64,000 nt of DNA from Pseudoruegeria aquimaris (GTDB lineage Bacteria > Pseudomonadota > Alphaproteobacteria > Rhodobacterales > Rhodobacteraceae): the NCBI RefSeq assembly GCF_900172235.1, contig NZ_FWFQ01000006.1:87581-151580 (forward strand), read 5' to 3'. Position numbers and translations under genes: made by a program. Under the pieces are notes generated by a model that saw nothing but the letters and a program-made list of their open reading frames with translations, searched no databases and was not told the origin of the DNA. Of this stretch, positions 18,473-25,946 are shown piece after piece (position 1 is the stretch's first letter; every line of letters starts with the position of its first letter).

Positions 18473-18937
18473 ATGACCGAAAAGCCGCTGGACCAGATCG
18501 ATTTCCGCATCCTCGCGGAGCTTCAGAAGGACGCCACCCTCTCGCAGCGGGATCTGGCCGAGCGGGTGGGGATGTCGCAGAATGCCTGCTGGCGGCGGCT
18601 GAACGCGCTGAACGCGCGCGGGGTGCTGAAGGGCGCGCGGGCGCGCATCGACCGGCGGCAGACCGGGCTGGGGCTCGTCGTCTTCGTGATGATCCGCACG
18701 CGGCACCACTCGGCGGACTGGCTGAAGACCTTCCGCCGCCACGTGCTGACGATCCCCGAAGTCATCGATTTCCACCGCATCAGCGGCGACTACGATTACC
18801 TGCTGAAGGTCGTGACCGAGAGCATGGACAGCTACGACGGCGTCTACCAGAGGCTGATCGACGGGGTGGAACTGGACAGCGTGACCTCCTTCTTCGCGAT
18901 GGAGGCCATCGCCGAGGAACGCCCGCTGCCGCTCTGA
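18473..18937 (+). CDS. Lrp/AsnC family transcriptional regulator
   Basis: A 154-residue regulator. Residues ~5-60 are the winged helix-turn-helix (LDQIDFRILAELQKDATLSQ, then RVGMSQNACWRRL), and residues ~70-145 form the RAM/AsnC ligand-binding domain (SGDYDYLLKVV). The ATG at 18473 matches the family length. It is divergent from the class V aminotransferase, its most likely target. The ligand is probably an amino acid. Confidence 0.92.
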   Translation: MTEKPLDQIDFRILAELQKDATLSQRDLAERVGMSQNACWRRLNALNARGVLKGARARIDRRQTGLGLVVFVMIRTRHHSADWLKTFRRHVLTIPEVIDFHRISGDYDYLLKVVTESMDSYDGVYQRLIDGVELDSVTSFFAMEAIAEERPLPL

Positions 18938-18974
18938 CCCTTGCCGCCCCGCGCCAAAGGCACCGGAAAACGGA

Positions 18975-19000
18975 AAACGCCGCCCCGAGGGGCGGCGTTT
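18975..19000. terminator. bidirectional terminator between lrp and the repeat-rich RNA-binding gene
   Basis: A perfect stem AAACGCCGCCCC / GGGGCGGCGTTT with a very short loop, flanked by A-runs and T-runs, lies between two convergent genes and can serve both. Confidence 0.8.
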
Positions 19001-19020
19001 GCATCTGGATCAAGCCAGGC

Positions 19021-20106
19021 TCATCCACGCTTGCTGGCGGTATGTGGGCGCCCGCCGCCCTTCTTGCGCAGCGACACGCTGGCATCAGACAGGTTCGGGC
19101 GGGCGGCCGGTTTCGGGGCAGGTTTGCCGAAAGGCTTGCCGCCCGGCTTGGCAAAGCCCTTGCCCTTGGGCTTGTCGCCGTAGGCCTTGGGCTTGCCGCC
19201 AATAGACTTGGGCTTGCCGCCATAGGGCTTGCCGGCCCCACGCTCGTCGCCGTCGCGCTTGCCTTTGTAGCCACCCTTGTAGCCACCGCGATCATCGTCG
19301 CGACTGCCCTTGTAGCCCCCCTTGTAGCCGCCGCGATCATCGTCGCGACTGCCCTTGTAACCACCCTTGTAGCCACCGCGATCATCGTCACGATTGCCCT
19401 TGTAACCGCCCTTGTGGCCGCCGCGATCGTCGTCGCGCTTGCCCTTGTAGCCGCCCTTGTAGCCGCCGCGATCATCGTCACGATTGCCCTTGTAACCGCC
19501 CTTGTAGCCGCCGCGATCGTCGTCGCGCTTGCCTTTGTAGCCACCCTTGTAGCCGCCGCGGTCCCCACCTCGGTGGTCGGAGCGGCCGCCGGGGCGCGGA
19601 CCGCGGGAAGGCAGGTTCGGCTCACCCTCAAGCCGCGTCACCTTGATGTTGTCCTCCAGCATCATGCTCTCGCCGATGGCGGCGAAGAAGGCCTCTTCGC
19701 AGGTGAGATCGAGTTGGACGAAGGTTTCCTCGTCGCGCACGCGGATCGCGCCCACGGCGGATTTCTCGATGTTGCCGTTCGTGAGCAGCATGGGCAGCAG
19801 CCAGCGGGCCTCGGCCTTGCGGTCATGGCCCAGCGACAGGCGGATCCAGAAGCAGTCGGCGAAATCGTCGCGGGCCACGGACGGGCCCTTGGCCTCCTTG
19901 CCGCGGGCGGGTTTCTCGGCCTTTGCCTCGGCTTCGCGCGCCAGGAACAGGGTGACGAAGGCGGCGGCGATCCTGTCGGCGCCGTGGCGGGCGAGCAGGA
20001 TTTCGGCCAGCGCCACGGCTTCGGGCGAAGCCTCCTTGGCGAGCAGCGGATCGGCGGCGATCTGATCGGCGATTTCGGCCGTCTTGCGATCTTGGGGGTC
20101 GGTCAT
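19021..20106 (-). CDS. DbpA-type RNA-binding domain protein with glycine-rich tandem repeats, no helicase core
   Basis: A 361-residue protein. Residues ~25-60 match the helical segment that follows the helicase core in CsdA/DeaD-like proteins (ALAEILLARHGADRIAAAF). Residues ~80-160 match the DbpA RNA-binding domain (FWIRLSLGHDRKAEARWLLP, then VGAIRVRDEETFV). Residues ~180-285 are seven 15-residue units of the type DDDRGGYKGGYKGKR with K/N/S variation; the tail is Lys/Gly/Pro-rich. All DEAD-box motifs are missing. A GAC-rich leader of 45 bp separates the start from the rpsD terminator. It probably acts as an RNA chaperone-like basic protein, or may be a helicase remnant. Confidence 0.78.
   Translation of the reverse strand: MTDPQDRKTAEIADQIAADPLLAKEASPEAVALAEILLARHGADRIAAAFVTLFLAREAEAKAEKPARGKEAKGPSVARDDFADCFWIRLSLGHDRKAEARWLLPMLLTNGNIEKSAVGAIRVRDEETFVQLDLTCEEAFFAAIGESMMLEDNIKVTRLEGEPNLPSRGPRPGGRSDHRGGDRGGYKGGYKGKRDDDRGGYKGGYKGNRDDDRGGYKGGYKGKRDDDRGGHKGGYKGNRDDDRGGYKGGYKGSRDDDRGGYKGGYKGSRDDDRGGYKGGYKGKRDGDERGAGKPYGGKPKSIGGKPKAYGDKPKGKGFAKPGGKPFGKPAPKPAARPNLSDASVSLRKKGGGRPHTASKRG
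19261..19565 (-). repeat. 45-bp minisatellite, about seven units
   Basis: Units begin at 19261, 19306, 19351, 19396, 19441, 19486 and 19531. Each 45-bp unit encodes 15 residues of the DRGGYKGGYKG type and differs from its neighbours mainly at silent positions and at one K/N/S codon. There are no spacers, so it is not a CRISPR array. Confidence 0.93.
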
Positions 20107-20151
20107 GGGAGCGTGTCCTTTGCGCCTCGGGGGCGCTGCGGATTGGGGAGC

Positions 20152-20189
20152 AAAAAGAAAGGAGGGCCGCGCCGGATGCGCAGCCCTCC
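20152..20189 (-). terminator. rho-independent terminator after rpsD
   Basis: On the minus strand the stem GGAGGGC / GCCCTCC encloses a GC-rich loop and is followed by TTTCTTTTTG. It stands between rpsD and the downstream RNA-binding gene. Confidence 0.82.
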
Positions 20190-20214
20190 CTTGTCGCGGG
20201 ATCGCGGCAGAGGC

Positions 20215-20835
20215 TTAGTTCTGCGCGTAGTATTCGATGACGAGGTTGGGCTCCATCACCACCGGGTAGGGCACGTCGGCGAGGCCGGGGGTGCGCACGA
20301 AGGTGGCGGTCATCTTGGAGTGATCGACCTCGATGTAGTCCGGAACGTCACGCTCGGCGAGCGCCACGGCTTCCAGCACGACGGCCAGCTGCTTGGATTT
20401 CTCGCGGACCTCGATCACGTCGCCTTCCTTCACGCGGTAGGAGGGGATGTTGACGCGCTTGCCGTTCACGAGCACGTGGCCGTGGTTGACGAACTGGCGG
20501 GCGGCGAAGACGGTCGGCACGAATTTCGCGCGGTAGACGACGGCGTCCAGGCGGCGCTCCAGCAGGCCGATCAGGTTCTCGCCGGTATCGCCCTTCACGC
20601 GCTCGGCTTCACCGTAGATGCGGCGGAATTGTTTCTCGGTCAGATCGCCGTAGTAGCCTTTCAGCTTCTGCTTGGCGCGCAGCTGGATGCCGAAGTCGCT
20701 CAGCTTGCCCTTGCGGCGCTGGCCGTGCTGGCCGGGGCCGTATTCGCGGCGGTTGAACGGGGACTTCGGGCGGCCCCAGATGTTTTCGCCCATGCGGCGG
20801 TCGATCTTGTACTTGGCAGACGTGCGTTTGGTCAC
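20215..20835 (-). CDS. rpsD: 30S ribosomal protein S4
   Basis: A 206-residue ribosomal protein that nucleates 30S assembly by binding 16S rRNA. The sequence is unmistakable: [20 protein letters not shown] at the N-terminus, [12 protein letters not shown], and the S4 RNA-binding domain ([36 protein letters not shown]). The GTG at 20835 is the start: AAGGAG lies eight bases upstream and length and N-terminus then match the family. As in other alphaproteobacteria it stands alone, away from the alpha operon. Confidence 0.97.
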   Translation of the reverse strand: MTKRTSAKYKIDRRMGENIWGRPKSPFNRREYGPGQHGQRRKGKLSDFGIQLRAKQKLKGYYGDLTEKQFRRIYGEAERVKGDTGENLIGLLERRLDAVVYRAKFVPTVFAARQFVNHGHVLVNGKRVNIPSYRVKEGDVIEVREKSKQLAVVLEAVALAERDVPDYIEVDHSKMTATFVRTPGLADVPYPVVMEPNLVIEYYAQN

Positions 20836-20950
20836 GGCTGATCTCCTTCGATATGTCCGCGCCCCGGAAGGGCGCTGTTGAAGGGCGTTGTCCTTGGCCT
20901 TGCGGCTGACAGGCATCCCCTTGCGGGGGCCACCAACACCAAATGAATAG

Positions 20951-21005
20951 CCCGGCTGCGAGAGCCGGGATGGCAGGCTTATACAGGGCCGCGCGGGGGT
21001 GTCAA
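20951..21005 (-). promoter_or_regulatory. rpsD promoter and leader hairpin
   Basis: On the minus strand TTGACA (21005-21000) and TATAAG (20983-20978) are 16 bp apart, a good housekeeping promoter. Shortly downstream the leader holds a hairpin CCCGGCT-N5-AGCCGGG at 20951-20969. About 115 nt of untranslated leader remain before the GTG start. Confidence 0.65.
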
Positions 21006-21037
21006 CGTGAAAACGGCCTCGGGCGGAGCGCACGGCA

Positions 21038-21104
21038 GGGGGCGCTGCCCCCCCGCCGCCTGCGGCGGCTCCCCCCGAGGTATATGGCGCGAGAGGAAGC
21101 GCCC
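21038..21104 (+). repeat. dispersed ~65-bp intergenic repeat, copy 2
   Basis: Same architecture as the copy at 16743, with GAGGTATAT in place of GAGGTATTT. It abuts the stop codon of the DegT-family gene. Confidence 0.85.
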
Positions 21105-21105
21105 G

Positions 21106-22311
21106 TCAGCCCGCCGGGGCGGCGCGGGAGATCTCGTCGCGCAGGATGCGGGCGATGAGGGCGCAGTCATCGAGGCTGAAGGTCAGCGGCAGGCGCATGT
21201 CGAGTATGGCGCGCAGGATGCGGTCCGTCTTTGGCATCGGCGCGCACGGGGCGTAGCGCCAGCTGTCGTAGCGGGAGGTGAAGGCCACGGGTTCGGCGCC
21301 GCCGAACCACTTCAGATCCACACCGCGCGCGGCACAGCCTTCGAGCACGGACGCGATGGCCTCGGGCGGCCAGTCCAGCAGCAGGAACTGGAAGGAGGAG
21401 CCGACGTAGGCCTCGGCCTGCGGGCGTTCGATCAGGGTCAGACCGGGGGTGCCGCGCAGGCCCTGCTCCACCACCTGGTAGCGGGCGTTCCAGGCGGCGC
21501 ATTGGGCATCGAGCCGGGCCAGCTGCGGGCGCAGGATCGCGGCGCGCAGGTTGTCCATCCGGCCCGAGATGTTGGGTGTGTCGTAGCGCAGGCTTTCATA
21601 GGTGCTTTCGGGCGGGCCGGCGGGGTGGCGGCCATAGAGCATGTAGCTGCCCGAGAGCATGGTGGCGCGGGCCATAGCCTCGGCGTCGTCGCTGACGAGG
21701 AGCCCGCCCTCGCCGGAATTCACGTGCTTGTAGGTCTGGCAGGAGTAGCAGCCGAAGATCCCGTCGCGGCCCGAGAGCCGGCCGGCCCAGCGCGCGCCCA
21801 TCGTGTGGGCGCAATCCTCGATCACCTGCACCCCGGCGCGGGTGCAGAGCGCCATGAGGGCGTCCATGTCGCAGAGGTGGCCGCGCATGTGCGACAGCAG
21901 CAGCACCCGGGCGCCGCTGGAGCCGATCTTCACGGTGAGATCGGCGAGATCGATGGTGAGCGCCTCGGTGACCTCGACGAAGACAGGCACGCCGCCCACC
22001 GCGGCGATGGCGCCGGGCACCGGTGCGAGGGTGAAGGCATTGGTGAGCACGGGCTCGCCGGGCTTCACGCCCAGCGCGCGCAGGGCCGTGGCCAGCGCGT
22101 AGCCGCCCGAGGCCACGGCAAGCGCGTATTTCGCGCCCATCTGCGCGGCGAACTCCAGTTCGAGCTGCGCGGTTTCGGAGCGTTCGCCCGGGGCCTCGTT
22201 GTAGCGGTGCAGGCGTCCGTGGCGCATCACGGCGACGGCCGCGGCGATCCCCTCTTCGGGGATGGGCTCCTGCTGGGTGAAGCTGCCGGTGAAGATTTCC
22301 TGCTCGGGCAT
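21106..22311 (-). CDS. DegT/DnrJ/EryC1/StrS family aminotransferase
   Basis: A 401-residue PLP enzyme of the sugar-aminotransferase family. The PLP lysine is in SCQTYKHVNSGEGG, and VIEDCAHTMGA holds the ring-binding Asp. These enzymes transfer an amino group to keto-sugars for polysaccharides or antibiotics, but no sugar or polysaccharide genes flank it, so the substrate is unknown. The start ATG (22311) is preceded by AAAGGGAGCGCC. It diverges from the MmgE/PrpD gene. Confidence 0.87.
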   Translation of the reverse strand: MPEQEIFTGSFTQQEPIPEEGIAAAVAVMRHGRLHRYNEAPGERSETAQLELEFAAQMGAKYALAVASGGYALATALRALGVKPGEPVLTNAFTLAPVPGAIAAVGGVPVFVEVTEALTIDLADLTVKIGSSGARVLLLSHMRGHLCDMDALMALCTRAGVQVIEDCAHTMGARWAGRLSGRDGIFGCYSCQTYKHVNSGEGGLLVSDDAEAMARATMLSGSYMLYGRHPAGPPESTYESLRYDTPNISGRMDNLRAAILRPQLARLDAQCAAWNARYQVVEQGLRGTPGLTLIERPQAEAYVGSSFQFLLLDWPPEAIASVLEGCAARGVDLKWFGGAEPVAFTSRYDSWRYAPCAPMPKTDRILRAILDMRLPLTFSLDDCALIARILRDEISRAAPAG

Positions 22312-22489
22312 GGCGCTCCCTTTCCGATCCGCCTGTCTGGACCGCGCGAGAGTGGACGCAGGCGGAGGCGGCGTCAACGGCGGGCGTGCCCTCGGGAGCG
22401 GCGCGACGCGGGGCGGCATGTCGCAGGCGGGGGGCGGGAATGTCGACTTCGGTCAGGCAGGGCCGCGGGCGCCGTGGCAGGATGGCGGC

Positions 22490-23824
22490 ATGGACATCGA
22501 CACGCTCCTGCGCTCGCTCGCCTGTGAAGATCTGCCGCCCGAGGTGCAGGCGCGGGCCGGGATGTGCCTGCTGGATCTCACCGCCATCGCCGTGGGCGGG
22601 GCGCAGCTGCCGATGGCGCGGCTCATCGCCGATCACGCGCATGGGCAGTTCGGCGGCCCCTGCCCGCTTCTGCTGGACGGCCGCGGCGCCTCGCCCGCCG
22701 GGGTTGCGCTGGCGGCGGGCATGACGGTGGACGCGCTGGACGGGCACGACGGCTACAACCCCGCCAAGGGCCACGCGGGCTGCGGGGTTTTCGCGGCCCT
22801 TCTGGCCTACGCGCAGGCCACGGGCCGGATGGATGGCCCGGCCTTCCTTGCAGCGCTGGTAGCGGGCTACGAGGCGGCCTGCCGCATCGCGGTGGTGCAG
22901 CACGCAAGCGTGCCCGACTACCATACCTCCGGCAGTTGGGTGGCGGTGGCCTGCGCCGGCCTTGGCGCGCGCTACCTCGGGCTGGGTGGCACCGCGCTGC
23001 GCCACGCCATGGGGATCGCGGAATACCACGGGCCGCGCAGCCAGATGATGCGGGTGATCGACCACCCCACGATGCTGAAGGACGGCTCCGGCTGGGGCGC
23101 GATGGCGGGTGTGTCGGCGGCCTATCTCGCGCAGGCGGGCTTCACCGGCGCCCCGGCGCTGACGGTGGAAGCGGCCGCAGGCGCGTTCGACGATCTCGGG
23201 CAGCGCTGGCTGATCCTCGAGCAGTATTTCAAGCCCTACCCCGTGTGCCGCTGGGCCCATGCGCCGGTGGAGGCCGGGCTGGCGCTGCGCCGCGCCCACG
23301 GGCTTTCGCCCGCGCAGATCCGCGCCGTGCAGGTGGAGACCTTCCATGAATCGGTGCGGCTGGCAAAAGCGGAGCCGGCCACCACGGAGGAAGCGCAGTA
23401 TTCCACCTCATATCCGCTGGCGGTGGCGCTCGTGCGTGGGCGGATCACCCCGCAGGACGTGGATGGTCCCGCCCTGCTGGACCCGGAGATCCGGCGCCTC
23501 GCGCAGGCCACCACGCTCCTGGAGCATGAGAAGGCCAACGCAGCCTTCCCCGGCACGCGACTGGCGCGGGTGACGCTCACACTTGCGGACGGCCGGCATC
23601 TGCGCAGCGATTGGCACCGCCCCCGCTGGGACGGCGACAGCCCGCCGTCAGAGGCCGAGATCCGGGGCAAGTATCGCGAGATCGCGGAGCCTGCCCTGGG
23701 CCGGGCGCGCGCCGGGGCCCTGGAGGCCACGGTGCGCAACCTGCCGCGGGACGGGCTTGCGCCCTACCTTGCACTGATGTCTCAGCCGATCAGCCGGCGC
23801 ACCAAGCCCGCAAGCCCCGAGTAA
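22490..23824 (+). CDS. MmgE/PrpD family protein
   Basis: A 444-residue protein of the 2-methylcitrate dehydratase/cis-aconitate decarboxylase fold. The sequence LDGHDGYNPAKGHAGCGVFAA and FKPYPVCRWAHAPVEA match the family's conserved histidine- and lysine-containing regions. Its reaction cannot be assigned: no prpBC genes are nearby, and many MmgE/PrpD proteins act on other acids. The 3' end overlaps gph, on the opposite strand, by 43 bp. Confidence 0.85.
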   Translation: MDIDTLLRSLACEDLPPEVQARAGMCLLDLTAIAVGGAQLPMARLIADHAHGQFGGPCPLLLDGRGASPAGVALAAGMTVDALDGHDGYNPAKGHAGCGVFAALLAYAQATGRMDGPAFLAALVAGYEAACRIAVVQHASVPDYHTSGSWVAVACAGLGARYLGLGGTALRHAMGIAEYHGPRSQMMRVIDHPTMLKDGSGWGAMAGVSAAYLAQAGFTGAPALTVEAAAGAFDDLGQRWLILEQYFKPYPVCRWAHAPVEAGLALRRAHGLSPAQIRAVQVETFHESVRLAKAEPATTEEAQYSTSYPLAVALVRGRITPQDVDGPALLDPEIRRLAQATTLLEHEKANAAFPGTRLARVTLTLADGRHLRSDWHRPRWDGDSPPSEAEIRGKYREIAEPALGRARAGALEATVRNLPRDGLAPYLALMSQPISRRTKPASPE

Positions 23825-24447
23825 TCCTCCAGCAGCCCCTCCGGCGCCATGGCCTCCACCGCACGCCCCTCGGGGCCGAAGGTGACCAGCACGCAGGGCA
23901 CGCCGGCTGCGCGGGCGGTCTCGCGGTCCGTCACCGTGTCGCCCACCAGAAGCGACTGCGCCACGGCCCCGCCCACGCGAGCGACGGTTTCAAGGTAGGG
24001 CTGCGGGTTGGGCTTGCGCACCGGCAAGGTGTCGGCCCCGACGAGGGCGGCGAAGAGATCGCGCACGCCGAGCCGCGTCAGCAACTCTTCCGCGAGCCCT
24101 TCCGGCTTGTTGGTGCAGACGCCCACGCGGTAGCCTGCGTCCAGCAGCGCACGAACCGCCTCCGCGGCGCCGGGATACATCTCCGTGTGGGTATCGATGT
24201 TCTCGCCGTAGCTTTGCAGCAGGCGCGGGTATTGCGCTTCGATGGCGGCCGTCGCATCACCGGGCGCCACGCGGGAGAAGCCCAGCGTGAGCATGGCGCG
24301 GCCGCCCCGGAAGGCGGTGGCGGCATCGGCGATCGGATCCAGAACGTCGCCATGGCCGAGATCCCGGAAACAGGCGTTGGCGGCGGCGATGAGATCGCGG
24401 CTGGTGTCCGCAAGCGTGCCGTCCAGATCGAAGATCACCGTTTTCAT
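23782..24447 (-). CDS. gph: HAD-family phosphoglycolate phosphatase
   Basis: A 221-residue cytoplasmic phosphatase. HAD motif I is FDLDGTLADT (residues 5-14), motif III KPNPQPY and motif IV GDTVTDRETA. Length and the cap domain fit Gph, which removes phosphate from 2-phosphoglycolate made during DNA repair or oxygenase side reactions and yields glycolate; the window also holds glcB and glcG from glyoxylate metabolism. The ATG at 24447 gives the family's N-terminus (MKTVIFDLDG). The tail overlaps MmgE/PrpD. Confidence 0.87.
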   Translation of the reverse strand: MKTVIFDLDGTLADTSRDLIAAANACFRDLGHGDVLDPIADAATAFRGGRAMLTLGFSRVAPGDATAAIEAQYPRLLQSYGENIDTHTEMYPGAAEAVRALLDAGYRVGVCTNKPEGLAEELLTRLGVRDLFAALVGADTLPVRKPNPQPYLETVARVGGAVAQSLLVGDTVTDRETARAAGVPCVLVTFGPEGRAVEAMAPEGLLEDYSGLAGLVRRLIG

Positions 24448-24590
24448 GTGGCCCTGCCCTTTCCCGCCTGCGTCGGCATGTTTCCGCCGCGCCTTGCAAC
24501 AGGCGGTAAACTCTTTTGACCCCCTGCGCCCTTGCGGCTTTCGCACAGACGGATAGAACGGGCGGCAACCGAAAGAAAGAGTGCAGTTTC

Positions 24591-25946
24591 ATGCCCATTG
24601 CCCTGATCATTCTCGCCGCCGGCCAGGGGAGCCGGATGAACTCGGACCTGCCCAAGGTCCTGCACCCGCTCGGGGGCGCACCGCTGCTGGCCCATGCGAT
24701 GGACGCCGGCGCGGCGCTGATGCCCGAGAAAACGGTGGTGGTGGCGGGCCACGGGTTCGAGGACGTGGCGAAGGCGGCGCGGGCGCACGATCCAGAGGCG
24801 ATCGTCGTGCGGCAGGAGTCGCAGCTGGGCACCGCCCATGCGGTGGCGCAGGCGCGCCAGGCGCTGGAGGGCTTCGAAGGCGATGCCGTTGTGCTCTATG
24901 GCGACACCCCTTTCATCCGCCCCGAGACGCTTGAGGCGATGCTCGCGGCCAAGGCCGGCCATCCGCTCGTCTTCCTCGGCTTTGAGGCCGCCGAGCCCAA
25001 GCGCTACGGGCGCTTCATCACCGAGGGCGACAGCCTGCAGCGCATCGTCGAATACAAGGACGCCACCGAGGCCGAGCGCGCCATCACCCTTTGCAACTCC
25101 GGCGTTCTGGCGGCGGATGCGCAGGTGATGTTCCGGCTGATCGAAAAGGTCGGCAATGACAATGCCGCCGAGGAATACTACCTGACCGATCTCGTGGCCC
25201 TCGCCCGCGCCGAGGGGCTGGGCTGCGGCTACGTGACCTGCGACGAGGCCGAGACGCTGGGCATCAACACCCGCGCCGAACTGGCCGCGGCCGAGGCGCT
25301 GCTGCAGGCGGCCAAGCGCACCGAAGCGCAGGAGAACGGCGTCACGCTGGTGGCGCCGGAAACGGTTTTCTTCGCCCATGACACCTACCTCGGCCGCGAT
25401 ACGGTGGTGGAACCCAACGTGGTCTTCGGCCCCGGCGTAACGGTGGAGAGCGGCGCACAGATCCGGGCCTTCAGCCATCTTGAGGGCTGCCATGTTTCTC
25501 GCGGAAGCGTCGTCGGGCCCTACGCCCGCCTGCGCCCGGGCGCGGAACTGGCCGAGGACGTGCGCATCGGCAATTTCGTGGAGGTCAAGAACGCCCGGCT
25601 CGACGAGGGGGCGAAGGTCAACCACCTCTCCTACATCGGCGATGCCGCCATCGGCGCCCATACCAACGTGGGCGCGGGCACGATCACCTGCAACTACGAC
25701 GGCGTGTTCAAGCACCGCACCGAGATCGGCGCGCGCGCCTTCATCGGCTCCAACACCATGCTGGTGGCCCCGGTCAAAGTGGGCGACGAGGCGATGACGG
25801 CCTCGGGCTCGGTCATCACCTCCGACGTGGAAGCCGGCGCGCTGGCCGTGGCCCGCGCCAAGCAGGCCGTGAAACCGGGGCTTGCCCGGCGGATGTTCGA
25901 AAAACTCAAGGCCGCCAAGGCCCGCAAGGCGAAAGAGCAGGAATAA
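24591..25946 (+). CDS. glmU: bifunctional UDP-N-acetylglucosamine pyrophosphorylase / GlcN-1-P acetyltransferase
   Basis: A 451-residue two-domain enzyme making UDP-GlcNAc for peptidoglycan and lipopolysaccharide. The uridylyltransferase signature LAAGQGSRMNSDLPKVLHPL is near the N-terminus. The C-terminal left-handed beta-helix (hexapeptide repeats from residue ~255, GAGTITCNYDGVFKHRTEIG) performs acetylation. The stop overlaps the glmS start as TAATG, so the two steps of amino-sugar synthesis are coupled. Confidence 0.97.
   Translation: MPIALIILAAGQGSRMNSDLPKVLHPLGGAPLLAHAMDAGAALMPEKTVVVAGHGFEDVAKAARAHDPEAIVVRQESQLGTAHAVAQARQALEGFEGDAVVLYGDTPFIRPETLEAMLAAKAGHPLVFLGFEAAEPKRYGRFITEGDSLQRIVEYKDATEAERAITLCNSGVLAADAQVMFRLIEKVGNDNAAEEYYLTDLVALARAEGLGCGYVTCDEAETLGINTRAELAAAEALLQAAKRTEAQENGVTLVAPETVFFAHDTYLGRDTVVEPNVVFGPGVTVESGAQIRAFSHLEGCHVSRGSVVGPYARLRPGAELAEDVRIGNFVEVKNARLDEGAKVNHLSYIGDAAIGAHTNVGAGTITCNYDGVFKHRTEIGARAFIGSNTMLVAPVKVGDEAMTASGSVITSDVEAGALAVARAKQAVKPGLARRMFEKLKAAKARKAKEQE

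Noticed and set aside
19261..19565. CRISPR array
   Set aside because: The 45-bp units are contiguous, have no spacers and encode protein repeats in frame.
23782..23824. Tail overlap of MmgE/PrpD and gph as a sign of a frameshift
   Set aside because: Both proteins end at natural family ends; convergent overlaps of this size occur without error.
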